Shown: positions 8,228-16,787, counted from the stretch's first letter. The stretch is 64,000 nt of DNA from Baekduia alba (GCF_028416635.1 NZ_CP114013.1:4588001-4652000), one strand, 5' to 3'. The notes: generated by a model from the sequence alone, not told the origin. Translations and numbers: made by a program.

Positions 8228-8671
8228 CCCCAATAGCCCTTCCCGGTCTCGTCCCCAACCGGAGCCATACCGAAGTGAAGAGCTAAGAAAAGACGATGTG
8301 GGGCTCACGCGGGGGGTATTTTCGTACCCCCACGCAGGAATCCGGGGTCTTGTGGCGGACGGGCCTGCATTGCGACCGCGCAGGCGGTTCCCTGGGGATT
8401 GAAGGGAACCGCCACGCGGCCACGCGCCGCCGAGCACGGACCGTCCGGTGCGTTCCCAGCCCACGCGGCGTTGCACAGTCGAGGGCTCTCCTGCCGGCGG
8501 ACCGTGCGTGTGGAAACGTACGACGCCGTCAAGCGGCACGCGGGTGACTTGCATCCGCCACGGCGAGGGAGGTCATCATCGGTCTGTGGGGCAGGAACTT
8601 CCCCCAACCCACGCTGCTGACTGCCGATTCAATTGGCGAGCAGGTTTCCGGAGGACACGACGTCGTACGGA
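8228..8671. promoter_or_regulatory. Divergent promoter region between two signalling units, with two strong inverted repeats
   Basis: No gene is supported in this 444-base gap between a minus-strand regulator operon and a plus-strand histidine kinase. It holds GGGGGTA-TTTTCG-TACCCCC at 8312-8331 and a perfect 11-base inverted repeat, GGCGGTTCCCT and AGGGAACCGCC, at 8383-8413 with a 9-base loop. Both are suitable as operators for dimeric regulators or as stem-loops in a leader RNA. A GGAGGA at 8650 may be part of the ribosome binding site of the kinase gene, though its spacing to the ATG at 8672 is long. Confidence 0.5.
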
Positions 8672-9601
8672 ATGGGGATTGATCGAGTGGGAATCCAAGC
8701 TGACGTGGATCCGGACGGCCACGAAGCGCAGGACGACGACCGTCGCAGGCGGTCCGCGCCGCGCTGGTGGCGGAGCCGTGCCCAGGAGGCGGGGCAGTCC
8801 CGCACGCCCGCGTCCGGCGGCCCCGCCGAGGATCGCCGTCAGCAGCTGGCCGACGTCGGCCACGAGCTGAAGTCGCCGCTGTCGATCATGCTCGCGCTCT
8901 GCACGCGGCTCGAGGAGTCCGGCCGCTTAGGCGCCGAGGACGCCGACGACGTCGCGCGCATCCGCGCCAACGCCTACACGATGCTGCGCCGCGTCCAGGA
9001 CATGATGCTCGTCGCGCGGCTCGAGGGCGCCGACCTCCAGCTCGAGGCGGCGGTGGTCGACGTCGCCGGCGTCGTGCGCACGTGCGTCGAGGGCTTCGGC
9101 TCGGTCGCCGCCCAGCGCGACCTCGACCTGCGCATCGGCGTGCCCGACCGGCTGCCCGCGGTCGTCGACGAGGAGAAGGTCGTCTCGCTGGTCAGCAACC
9201 TCATGGCCAACGCGATCCGCCACGCGCCGAGCAGCGGCGTGGTCCGCTGCTCCCTGGGCACCGCGCCCGGCCGGCTGATCCTCCAGGTCGCCGACGACGG
9301 CCCCGGCGTCGCGCCCGACCAGCGCGAGACGATCTTCGAGCGCTACCGTCGCGGCAACCGCCCGGCCGGCACCGGCTCCGGGCTGGGCCTGGCCATCGTC
9401 GGCGAGATCGTCGGCCTGCACGGCGGCACCGTCGCGGTCGGCGACGCGCCCGAGGGCGGCGCGCTGTTCACCGTCGAGCTGCCGCTGCGCACCCAGCGCG
9501 CCACCCAGCGCACCGCCCCTCAGCGCTCGCTCGCGCTCGCCGACCGCCAGAAGGCGATCGTCGAGGAGCTGCGTGCCGAGCTGGGCACCGCCTCAGGCTG
9601 A
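8672..9601 (+). CDS. Soluble sensor histidine kinase (HisKA/HATPase_c)
   Basis: The protein has 309 residues from the ATG at 8672; a TTG at 8633 would add 13. A charged N-terminal tail leads into the H-box DVGHELKSPLSIML with His64. It has an intact ATPase domain: N-box NLMANAIRHAPSSG, G1 VADDGPGVA, F-box IFERYRRG and G2 GSGLGLAIVGEIVGLHGG. No membrane segment or recognised sensor domain precedes the H-box, so input is probably a cytoplasmic partner. It is divergent from the two-regulator operon, whose own kinase is atypical, so this enzyme is a good candidate for the true phosphate donor to those regulators. That pairing is inferred from position. Confidence 0.9.
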   Translation: MGIDRVGIQADVDPDGHEAQDDDRRRRSAPRWWRSRAQEAGQSRTPASGGPAEDRRQQLADVGHELKSPLSIMLALCTRLEESGRLGAEDADDVARIRANAYTMLRRVQDMMLVARLEGADLQLEAAVVDVAGVVRTCVEGFGSVAAQRDLDLRIGVPDRLPAVVDEEKVVSLVSNLMANAIRHAPSSGVVRCSLGTAPGRLILQVADDGPGVAPDQRETIFERYRRGNRPAGTGSGLGLAIVGEIVGLHGGTVAVGDAPEGGALFTVELPLRTQRATQRTAPQRSLALADRQKAIVEELRAELGTASG

Positions 9602-9612
9602 CCGCGGCGCGC

Positions 9613-9644
9613 GTGCGAGTTTCGCCCCCTGGGCGAACACCCGC
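9613..9644. repeat. Dispersed palindromic element, copy 1, in a convergent gap
   Basis: The sequence from GTGCGAG at 9613 to CCCGC at 9644 folds as TCGCCC-CCT-GGGCGA with a partly paired outer arm. It lies between the convergent ends of the histidine kinase and the antiporter genes, where it can act as a two-way terminator. A near-identical copy is at 18871-18903 and a shortened one at 53005-53030. Confidence 0.6.
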
Positions 9645-9676
9645 GACCGAACCCGGCCCGCTGGGCCGGCGTGCGG

Positions 9677-11266
9677 CTAGATCTCGAGCCTCGCGTCCTC
9701 GAGGTCGAGGTCGCGCTCGATGCGGCGCATGATGTCGTCGGTGATGTCGCCGCGGTTGCGGGCGCGGACGATCTCGGCGCGCTCGGCCTCCAGGACCTTG
9801 CGGCGCAGCCGCTGGTAGGCCTGCGAGCCGAGCTCGATGTCGCCGTCGTCGTCCTCGTCGAGCTGGGACTCGAAGCGCCGGATCCGGTACTCGTACTGGC
9901 GGTTCATGCGCTCCCACGTCTCGGCGCGCACCCAATCCTCGCCCTCCAGCTCGACGAGCCGGTCGATCGCCGCCTGCGACGCGCCGATCCGGGCGCGGGC
10001 CTCCTGCTCGGCGACGGTCTGGTCGTCGTCGTAGACGCCGGCCCACTCGATCAGCCGGCCGAGCGTCAGCCCCTGCCCGACGACCGTGACGAGGATCACC
10101 GAGTAGGCGAGGAAGATGATGAGGTCGCGGCCCGGGAACGGGGCGCCGGCGTCGGTCTGCAGCGGGATCGCCAGCGCGACGGCCAGCGACACCGCGCCGC
10201 GCATGCCCGACCAGCCCAGCAGCGCGGTGACCCGGAAGTCCGGCGGCGCGGGCCCGGAGGCCCGCCGCGGGAAGCGCCGCACGAGCAGGCGGGAGATGAT
10301 GTTGAAGGGGAACAGCCACGCCATCCGGGTGGCGAGCACCGTCGCGCTGACCAGCGCCCCGTAGCCGATCAGCTCGCCGGTCGAGTAGCTGTCGAGGCCT
10401 TCGCTGATCGTCCGCAGCTGCAGGCCGATGAGCACGAACAGCGCGGCGTTCAGGCCGAAGGTCAGCAGCTCCCAGAAGCCGGTGACCTGGATGCGCGTGC
10501 TCGGCGTGACCAGCTCCGGCGAGCGCCAGCCGAGGTAGAGGCCGGCCGAGACCGCGCTGAGGACCGCCGAGACGCCGAGCGCCTCGGCCGGCAGGTAGGC
10601 CATGTACGGCGTGAGCAGCGAGATCGCGGTCTCGGTCGGCGCGTCGTCCAGCCGCTTGCGCACCGCGGCGACCACGACCCCGATCCCCACGCCCAGCGCG
10701 ACGCCGACGACCGCGCTGAGCACGAAGTCCCCGAACGCGTCGAACAGCGAGAACGTCCCGGTCACCACCGCGGCGACGGCGAACTTGTAGGCGATGAGGC
10801 CCGTCGAGTCGTTGATGAGCGACTCGCCTTCGACGATCGTGACCAGCCGGCGCGGCGCGTGCGAGCGGACGGCGATCTCGGTCGCCGCGACCGGATCGGT
10901 CGGCGAGACGACGGCGCCGAGGACGAACGCGGCCGCCCACGGCAGGTCGATCACGTAGTGCGCGACGACCGCGACCGTGATCGTCGTCGCCGTGACGAGC
11001 CCGACCGCGAGCAGCCCGATCGGCTTGTAGTTGGCGCGCAGGTCCTGGATCGACGTGAAGAACGCGGCGCCGTACAGCAGCGGCGGCAGGAAGGCCACCA
11101 GGATGATGTCCGGGTCCAGGACGAAGTCGCTGACGCCCGGCACGAACGCCATCGCCGTCCCACCCGCGACGAGCAGGATCGGGTACGGGATCTGGGTCCT
11201 GTCGGCCAGCAGCAGGAAGGCGCCGACGCCGACGAGGACGGCGAGCACCACCAGGTCGCCGTGCAT
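9677..11266 (-). CDS. CPA1-family Na+/H+ antiporter
   Basis: The 529-residue membrane protein has about twelve hydrophobic segments in the first 400 residues and a charged cytoplasmic tail of about 125 residues. Family features include SPTDPVAATEIA and the acidic centre VEGESLINDSTGLIAY, holding the Asn-Asp pair used for cation exchange, and GWSGMRGAVSLAVALAIPL. It exchanges cytoplasmic Na+ for protons, helping pH and salt balance. The tail is rich in charged residues (LDEDDDGDIELGS) and may be regulatory. It stands alone, ends against the palindromic element at 9613 and has a 74-base gap to the next gene. The exact ion preference cannot be read from sequence. Confidence 0.9.
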   Translation of the reverse strand: MHGDLVVLAVLVGVGAFLLLADRTQIPYPILLVAGGTAMAFVPGVSDFVLDPDIILVAFLPPLLYGAAFFTSIQDLRANYKPIGLLAVGLVTATTITVAVVAHYVIDLPWAAAFVLGAVVSPTDPVAATEIAVRSHAPRRLVTIVEGESLINDSTGLIAYKFAVAAVVTGTFSLFDAFGDFVLSAVVGVALGVGIGVVVAAVRKRLDDAPTETAISLLTPYMAYLPAEALGVSAVLSAVSAGLYLGWRSPELVTPSTRIQVTGFWELLTFGLNAALFVLIGLQLRTISEGLDSYSTGELIGYGALVSATVLATRMAWLFPFNIISRLLVRRFPRRASGPAPPDFRVTALLGWSGMRGAVSLAVALAIPLQTDAGAPFPGRDLIIFLAYSVILVTVVGQGLTLGRLIEWAGVYDDDQTVAEQEARARIGASQAAIDRLVELEGEDWVRAETWERMNRQYEYRIRRFESQLDEDDDGDIELGSQAYQRLRRKVLEAERAEIVRARNRGDITDDIMRRIERDLDLEDARLEI

Positions 11267-11340
11267 CTGCTCTGGAGCCTAGATGGTCGAGTCGGGATCG
11301 ACCGTGGTCGAGCACGGCCGCGGGAATCCCGGCTCGGCCA

Positions 11341-11862
11341 TCAGGTGTCGGCGGTCAGCGTCGCCACCGCGAGTGCGGCGACGCCCTCGCCGCGGCCGAC
11401 GAAGCCGAGGCCTTCGCCGGTCGAGGCCTTCACGTTGACCTGACCCTGGTCGACGCCCAGCGCCTCGGCGAGGCGTGCGCGGATCGCGCCGCGCTGCGGG
11501 CTCAGCTTCGGGCGCTCCATCACGACGGTCGTGTCGACGTTGTTGATGGTGAAGCCCGCGCCGCGCACGCGGTCGACGACGTCGACGAGCAGCGCGATCG
11601 AGTCCGCGTCCTTGTAGGCCGCGTCGGTGTCGGGGAACAGCGCGCCGATGTCGTCCAGGCCCGCGGCGCCGAGCAGCGCGTCGATGACCGCGTGGGTCAG
11701 GACGTCGGCGTCGGAGTGGCCGAGGAGGCCGTGGGTGTGCTCGAGCGTGACGCCGCCGAGGATCAGCGGGCGGGCGGGGTCGGAGACCAGCTTGTGCGAG
11801 TCCCAGCCGATGCCGGTGCGGACGGTCGCGCCGCTCCCCGCACGTATGGAGTGCGGGTTCAC
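11341..11862 (-). CDS. ispF: 2-C-methyl-D-erythritol 2,4-cyclodiphosphate synthase
   Basis: The 173-residue enzyme of the non-mevalonate isoprenoid pathway forms a cyclic diphosphate from CDP-methylerythritol phosphate with loss of CMP. The metal site Asp and His appear in GWDSHKL, the second His in LLGHSDADVLTHAVIDALLG, and FPDTDAAYKDADS and VKASTGEGLGFVGRGEG are family signatures. The GTG start at 11862 overlaps the stop of the PHP gene (GTGA) and adds about 15 residues to the usual N-terminus; no later start codon precedes the core. It is translationally coupled to the PHP phosphatase and is two genes downstream of ispD. Confidence 0.95.
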   Translation of the reverse strand: MNPHSIRAGSGATVRTGIGWDSHKLVSDPARPLILGGVTLEHTHGLLGHSDADVLTHAVIDALLGAAGLDDIGALFPDTDAAYKDADSIALLVDVVDRVRGAGFTINNVDTTVVMERPKLSPQRGAIRARLAEALGVDQGQVNVKASTGEGLGFVGRGEGVAALAVATLTADT

Positions 11863-12692
11863 GTCGGGCCGATCGGCTCGAGGGTGACGGCGCGACGGTC
11901 GAACGTCGCGATCTCGGTCACGCCGACGTCGCTGAGCAGCGCCATGGCCTGCTCGTACTCGAAGCCGATCTGCTCGGGCGTGTGGGCGTCGGAGCTCAGG
12001 GCGATCGGGTTGCCCGCGTCGACGACCATCTCCAGGAACGCGCGGTCGGGGTAGATCTCGCCGACCGGCTTGCGCAGCCCGGCGGTCGACAGCTCGATGG
12101 CGATGCCCGACTCGGCGATCTGCTCCATCGCGATGTCGTAGTAGAAGCGCAGGTCCTTGTCCGGCCAGGGGCGCTCCTTGCCCCAGTGCTTGACGAGGTC
12201 CGGGTGGGCCAGGATGTCGAACATGCCGCTGGCGGCCAGCTCGCCCAGCCACGTGAAGTACGTCGTCCACACGTGGTCGGCGGAGCGCGCGTGGTTCCAC
12301 ACGTCGAAGCGCGCGTAGTCCAGCGCGCCCTCGGCGAGGAAGTGGATCGAGCCGACGACGTAGTCCCAGTCGCGCTGCTCGAGCAGGTTGCGCATCTGCT
12401 CCTCGCGGCCGGGGATGAAGTCGGCCTCGATGCCGAGCTTGAGGTCGGTGCGGTCGCGGACGAACTCGCAGTAGCGGTCGAGGTCGTCCTGGGCGTTCTC
12501 GATCCACAGCGGGTGCTGCCACACGTCCAGGGCGGCCGTGAAGCGGTAGATGTGCTCGGCGACGCCGAGCTCGGCGATGCCGCGGTCGGCGGCCACCTCG
12601 CGGTAGCGCTCGGCGTTGGCCTCGGTGAAGTACTCGGCGGCCGGGGTGTTCTCGGCGTCGGGCCGGAGGTGGACGTGGTAATCGGTCAGCAA
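11859..12692 (-). CDS. PHP-domain phosphatase, histidinol-phosphatase-like
   Basis: The 277-residue protein starts MLTDYHVHLRPDAENTPAA; the DYHVH motif provides metal ligands of the PHP fold. Further ligands are seen in GVAEHIYRF, KLGIEADFIPG, GSIHFLAEG, DILAHPDLVKHWG and LSSDAHTPEQIG near the C-terminus. The overall length and motif order match HisK-type histidinol phosphate phosphatases, which remove phosphate in histidine synthesis. No other his genes are present. It sits between ispD and ispF with a 15-base gap and a 4-base overlap, so it is co-expressed with isoprenoid synthesis, and its true substrate may differ from histidinol phosphate. Confidence 0.85.
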   Translation of the reverse strand: MLTDYHVHLRPDAENTPAAEYFTEANAERYREVAADRGIAELGVAEHIYRFTAALDVWQHPLWIENAQDDLDRYCEFVRDRTDLKLGIEADFIPGREEQMRNLLEQRDWDYVVGSIHFLAEGALDYARFDVWNHARSADHVWTTYFTWLGELAASGMFDILAHPDLVKHWGKERPWPDKDLRFYYDIAMEQIAESGIAIELSTAGLRKPVGEIYPDRAFLEMVVDAGNPIALSSDAHTPEQIGFEYEQAMALLSDVGVTEIATFDRRAVTLEPIGPT

Positions 12693-12707
12693 GATGATGG
12701 GGTCGGT

Positions 12708-13373
12708 CTAGCGGGCGGCGGCGCGGGCGCGCAGGAGGAGGTCGGCGAGCTTCAGGTCGTCGGGCGTCGTGACCTTGAAGTTCTCGCGAGAGGACTCTAC
12801 GAGACGCACGACCCCGCCCATGTTCTCGACCAGTGACGCATCGTCAGTGGCCGCGGCCAGCGCCTCGTGCGGCTGGGCCAGCGCGCGCTCCAGCACGGCG
12901 CGGCGGAAGACCTGCGGCGTCTGGATCGCCCACAGCGCGGAGCGGTCCAGGGTCCGCTCCACCGTCCGGCCGTCGCCGGCCGACTTCTTGATGGTGTCGG
13001 TCACCGGGGCGGCGGCGATCGCCGCGTCGGCCTCGGCGTCGAGGCCGGCGAGCGTCGCCCGGATGATCGCGGGCGTCACCAGCGGCCGGGCCGCGTCGTG
13101 GACCAGGACGGGGTCGCCGGCGAGCGTGTGGTGCAGCGCGGCGCGCACCGAGTGCGAGCGCTCGTCGCCGCCGAAGACGCCCGTCGTGCCCGCCGGCGCC
13201 TCGATGCCGGGCGGCGTGGCGACGACGATGTGCCCGATCTCGGGCACCGCCTTCAGCGCGTCGATGCTCCACTCCAGCAGCGAGCGGCCCCCACACATGA
13301 CGAACGCCTTGGGTCCACCGGTCCCAAGGCGTTCGCCACGTCCGGCGGCCACGACGAGCGCGACCGCGGTCAT
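12708..13373 (-). CDS. ispD: 2-C-methyl-D-erythritol 4-phosphate cytidylyltransferase
   Basis: The 221-residue enzyme couples CTP to methylerythritol 4-phosphate in the MEP pathway. It starts MTAVALVVAAGRGERLGTGGPKAF, the CTP-binding loop with its conserved Arg and Lys. VLVHDAARPLVTPAII and the late ESSRENFKVTTPDDL (with the Lys and Asp of the substrate site) are diagnostic, and QTPQVFRRAVL is also typical. It lies 10 bases downstream of carD, a linkage common in Actinobacteria. Confidence 0.95.
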   Translation of the reverse strand: MTAVALVVAAGRGERLGTGGPKAFVMCGGRSLLEWSIDALKAVPEIGHIVVATPPGIEAPAGTTGVFGGDERSHSVRAALHHTLAGDPVLVHDAARPLVTPAIIRATLAGLDAEADAAIAAAPVTDTIKKSAGDGRTVERTLDRSALWAIQTPQVFRRAVLERALAQPHEALAAATDDASLVENMGGVVRLVESSRENFKVTTPDDLKLADLLLRARAAAR

Positions 13374-13383
13374 CGATGCTGCG

Positions 13384-13932
13384 CTACTTCGCGGCGGCGG
13401 CCAGGCGCTCGGCCGACGACTTCAGCAGGTCGTCCAGGTACGCCTCGGCGTCGTCCTCGCTCTTCTCCAGCGCGTACATCAGCTCGGAGGCGAGGATCTT
13501 CTTGGCGCGCGTGAACATCTGCTTCTCGCCGGTCGAGAGGCCCTTGTCGTGCTCGCGGATCGCCAGGTTGCGCACGACCTCGGCCAGCTCGTAGATGTCG
13601 CCGGTCTTGATCTTGTCGCGGTTGTGCTTGAACCGGCGGTTCCAGTTCTTGGGCATCTCGGACAGCTCGTCCTGCAGCACGGCGAGGACCTTCTGCACGG
13701 TCTCCTCGTCGATGACGCGCCGGAGGCCCGCGATGCCCGCGTTCTCGCAGGGGACCATGACCGTCATGTCGTTGTGCAGGATCTTGATCGTGAGGTACTC
13801 GCGCTCCTCGCCGAACATCTTCTTCAGTTCCTTCTTGAGGACCTGGCCCGCCCCGTGATGCGGGTAGACGACGTTGTCGCCGATCTCGAAATCGATGTTG
13901 ACGATCTCGACTTCGATCTCGAGGTCTTCCAT
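13384..13932 (-). CDS. carD: CarD-family transcription factor
   Basis: The 182-residue protein has an N-terminal RNA-polymerase-interacting domain (FEIGDNVVYPHHGAGQVL, a Tudor-like fold) and a helical C-terminal DNA-contact region (MPKNWNRRFKHNRDKIKTGD, then STGEKQMFTRAKKILASEL). CarD binds the RNA polymerase beta subunit and stabilises open promoter complexes; it is essential in mycobacteria and strongly influences rRNA promoters. An acidic N-terminal extension of about 14 residues (MEDLEIEVEIVNIDFE) precedes the core. It leads the carD-ispD-PHP-ispF unit. Confidence 0.95.
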   Translation of the reverse strand: MEDLEIEVEIVNIDFEIGDNVVYPHHGAGQVLKKELKKMFGEEREYLTIKILHNDMTVMVPCENAGIAGLRRVIDEETVQKVLAVLQDELSEMPKNWNRRFKHNRDKIKTGDIYELAEVVRNLAIREHDKGLSTGEKQMFTRAKKILASELMYALEKSEDDAEAYLDDLLKSSAERLAAAAK

Positions 13933-14037
13933 GATCTGCTCTTCAGTGCTACCGGGAATGATGGTCCTCCTTGGTTGGGTCGCCCACCGGGGAGATGGGG
14001 AACCGCGTTTCCAGCCGGGCCCTTGGTACGGGCACGA

Positions 14038-15153
14038 TCAGGTCTGCAGGTACCGATCTACGAGATTGATCTCCTGCAACCGGCGAAGGCCCTCGCGGAT
14101 GTCCTTCGCACGAATCTCTCCGACGCCCTCGACGGTCTCCAGCTCCGCATCGGTGGCGGCGAGCAGCTCGTCGAGCCCCCCGAACTCCTTCACGATCTGC
14201 GCGACGACGAGCTTGGGAAGCCTGGGGACGCGCCCCAGGATCCGGAAGCCGCGCGGCGAGACCGGGTAGTCGAGGGTGTTCAGCTTGCGGTCGTAGCCCA
14301 TCAGCTCGGCCAGGCGGCCGAAGTCGAGCAGGTCCTGATGGGGCATGCGCCCGAGCTGGTCCAGCGCCGCGGCGAAGCTCTCGTCGGAGTCCGCCGCCAA
14401 GTAGTCGTGGATGAGGGCGGCCTTGTCGGCGGCGACGCCGACCATGACCTCCTCGAGCTGCATCTCGATGAGCCGGCCCTCGGTGCCGAGCTCGACGATG
14501 TAGCGCTCGATCTCGACGGCCATGCGCGTCACGAGCTCGGAGCGCTGGAGGACCGTCAGGACGTCGTGCAGGGTCGCGCCGCCCTCGAACTCCAGGGCGG
14601 TGAGGCGCGTGGAGACCTGGTCGAGGCGCGTGCGGTACTTGTCGAGGGTCGCCAGGGCCTGGTTGGCCTTGGCGAGGACCACCGGGATGTCCTCGAGGAT
14701 GTACTTGGCGCCGTCGACGTAGAGGCTGACGACCTCGCGCCGCTGGGAGATCGCGATGACGACCGCGTCGGTCTGCTTGGACACGCGCTCGGCGGTGCGG
14801 TGGCGGGTGCCGGTCTCCAGCGTCAGGACCGTCGGGTCCGGCGTCAGCTGGACGTTGGCCATCGCGATCTTGGTCGCGTTGGCGTTCAGGACGATGCCGC
14901 CGTCCATCTTCGCCACCTGGTAAAGCAGCGCCGGCGTGTAGTCGACGTCGAGCTTGATGCCCCCGGAGAACAGGAAGCTGAGCTCGTCATGGTCGCCGAT
15001 GACCAGGAGGCCGCCCGTGTGGGCGTGGAGGATGTTGTCCAGGCCCTCGCGGAGCGCGGTGCCGGGCGCGACCATCTCCAGCGCCTTGACGAGCCGGGGC
15101 TCCTGACGGCTCTCGAGCTCGTTGAGCTCATCCCCGGATCGCTGCGCCATCAC
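14038..15153 (-). CDS. disA: DNA-integrity-scanning diadenylate cyclase DisA
   Basis: The 371-residue protein makes c-di-AMP from two ATP and slows synthesis when it meets branched DNA. The DAC domain occupies about residues 15-150, with RHR at 117-119 (ETGTRHRTAERVSKQT). The usual DGA motif reads DGG here (KMDGGIVLN, 84-86). A helical spine follows and the C-terminus holds a RuvA-like helix-hairpin-helix unit (VEGVGEIRAKDIREGLRRL). It sits just downstream of radA, a conserved pairing in Actinobacteria and Firmicutes. No c-di-AMP phosphodiesterase is in the window. Confidence 0.95.
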   Translation of the reverse strand: MMAQRSGDELNELESRQEPRLVKALEMVAPGTALREGLDNILHAHTGGLLVIGDHDELSFLFSGGIKLDVDYTPALLYQVAKMDGGIVLNANATKIAMANVQLTPDPTVLTLETGTRHRTAERVSKQTDAVVIAISQRREVVSLYVDGAKYILEDIPVVLAKANQALATLDKYRTRLDQVSTRLTALEFEGGATLHDVLTVLQRSELVTRMAVEIERYIVELGTEGRLIEMQLEEVMVGVAADKAALIHDYLAADSDESFAAALDQLGRMPHQDLLDFGRLAELMGYDRKLNTLDYPVSPRGFRILGRVPRLPKLVVAQIVKEFGGLDELLAATDAELETVEGVGEIRAKDIREGLRRLQEINLVDRYLQT

Positions 15154-15212
15154 GACGATTCTACCAGGGGTTCTTTAGATCGGCCTTACCGGGGCGAGGG
15201 TGTTTGCAGAAG

Positions 15213-15228
15213 CTGGACGGTCGTCCAG
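15213..15228. terminator. Inverted repeat between radA and disA
   Basis: CTGGACGGTCGTCCAG is a 7-base perfect inverted repeat with a 2-base centre, placed 13 bases past the radA stop and 60 bases before the disA start. It could weakly terminate radA transcripts or act as an operator for disA. There is no T-run. Confidence 0.35.
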
Positions 15229-15240
15229 GAGCCTTGCAAT

Positions 15241-16623
15241 TCAGGCCGCGACCGGCGCTGCCGCCTGGAAGGCCGCCTTGAGCGCGTGGCGGAGGGTCCG
15301 CGCGGTCCCAGGATGCACCGGATCGCCGAGCCCGAACTTCTCCGACTCTTCGACGCGGCGGTCCGGATGGCCGACCGTGCGCAGCTCGCCGGTGAGGCCC
15401 AGCTCGCCGAAGCAGGCCAGCGGCCGGGTGGGTGGGCCCGACTTCCCGAGCGCGATCCCGCGCTGCGCGGAGGCCACGGCGAGGGCCACCGCGAGGTCTG
15501 CGCCGGGCTCGTCGACGCGCACGCCGCCGACGACGTTGACGAACACGTCGGCGCTGCCGGTGTTGACGCCGGCGTGGCGGCCCAGGACGGCCAGGACGAG
15601 CGCCAGGCGGTTGCGGTCGATGCCGGTGACGACGCGGCGCGGCGGCACGATCTCCGACGGGGAGACGAGCGCCTGCACCTCGACGAGCAGCGGCCGGCTG
15701 CCCTCCATCGCGGCCAGGACGACCGAGCCGGGCTTGCCGGTCGCCTCCCCCACGAAGCGCGCCGACGGGTCCAGGACCTCGACCAGGCCGCCCTGCTTCA
15801 TCTCGAACACGCCGGTCTCCGACGTCGAGCCGAAGCGGTTCTTCAGCGCGCGCAGCGTCCGGTAGGTCCGCTCGCGCTCGCCCTCGAACTGCAGCACGCA
15901 GTCGACGAGGTGCTCGAGGACGCGCGGGCCGGCGATCGAGCCCTCCTTGGTCACGTGGCCGACGAGGATGACCGTGGTGCCGGCGGCCTTCGCCGTGCGC
16001 ATCAGGCGCGCGGCGACCTCGCGGACCTGGCCGACCGATCCGGGCGCGCCGGTGAGGTCGGGCGCGTGGAGGGTCTGGACCGAGTCGATGACGCAGACCT
16101 CGGGGCGGTGGTGCTCGATGGTCGCGACGACGGCGTCGAGGTCGGTCTCGGCGATGACGGGGACGTCGAGCGCGCGGCACGGGGCCGTCTCAAGCCGCTC
16201 GTGGCGCAGGCGGATCTGCGCGGCGGACTCCTCGCCGGAGACGTAGAGCGTGCGACGTCCCGCGCCGACGAGGTTGCCGGTCGCCATGCCGGTCAGCGTG
16301 GACTTGCCGATGCCGGGCGAGCCGCCGAGCAGGACCAGCGAGCCCGGGACGAGGCCGCCGCCCAGGACGCGGTCCAGCTCCCCGATCCCGGTCGACAGGC
16401 GCGCGACCGCCGCGGTCGTGACGTCGCGCAGCGCGACCGGCGTCGCCGCCGGGCCGGCGGCGGTGCGGCGGGCGGCGGCGCCGGAGCTCGATCGGCCCGG
16501 CGTGGAGGGCGCCCGCTCCTCCACCAGCGTGTTCCACTCCCCGCAGCCCGGGCACTGGCCGTGCCAGCGCGCCTCGGCATGGCCGCAGGAGGAGCAGACG
16601 TGGATCGTGGAGGGGCGCGCCAT
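15241..16623 (-). CDS. radA: DNA repair protein RadA (Sms)
   Basis: The 460-residue protein has an N-terminal zinc finger (CSSCGHAEARWHGQCPGCGEW), a RecA-like ATPase with Walker A GGSPGIGKSTL near 97, the RadA-specific KNRFG motif (ALKNRFGSTSETGVFEM) and a C-terminal Lon-protease-like domain (SADVFVNVVGGVRVDEPGADLAVALA). RadA drives branch migration and processing of recombination intermediates. In Bacillus it interacts with DisA, and here disA is directly downstream. Confidence 0.95.
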   Translation of the reverse strand: MARPSTIHVCSSCGHAEARWHGQCPGCGEWNTLVEERAPSTPGRSSSGAAARRTAAGPAATPVALRDVTTAAVARLSTGIGELDRVLGGGLVPGSLVLLGGSPGIGKSTLTGMATGNLVGAGRRTLYVSGEESAAQIRLRHERLETAPCRALDVPVIAETDLDAVVATIEHHRPEVCVIDSVQTLHAPDLTGAPGSVGQVREVAARLMRTAKAAGTTVILVGHVTKEGSIAGPRVLEHLVDCVLQFEGERERTYRTLRALKNRFGSTSETGVFEMKQGGLVEVLDPSARFVGEATGKPGSVVLAAMEGSRPLLVEVQALVSPSEIVPPRRVVTGIDRNRLALVLAVLGRHAGVNTGSADVFVNVVGGVRVDEPGADLAVALAVASAQRGIALGKSGPPTRPLACFGELGLTGELRTVGHPDRRVEESEKFGLGDPVHPGTARTLRHALKAAFQAAAPVAA

Positions 16624-16629
16624 GAGGGG

Positions 16630-16758
16630 TCACGGAGAGTAGGTGCGAGACCCGATGGATTCGCCCCCGGCGATCGCCGGCTCTGTCAGCACGGCGACCA
16701 GGGCCGCGCCGACGACGAACGCCGGCGCGAGGATCAGCTCGGGGGCGAGGACTCCCAC
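16630..16758 (-). CDS. Possible 42-residue membrane peptide upstream of radA
   Basis: A short frame with a GTG start reads VGVLAPELILAPAFVVGAAL and ends just before radA, with 6 bases between its stop and the radA ATG. It would form a single hydrophobic segment. No ribosome binding site or homologue is recognised, and GC-rich DNA often gives such frames by chance. It is listed because it fills the gap between radA and the VOC gene. Confidence 0.2.
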   Translation of the reverse strand: MGVLAPELILAPAFVVGAALVAVLTEPAIAGGESIGSRTYSP

Positions 16759-16787
16759 GGCCGGCGAAGCAGGCCGGCCGGCCGGCG

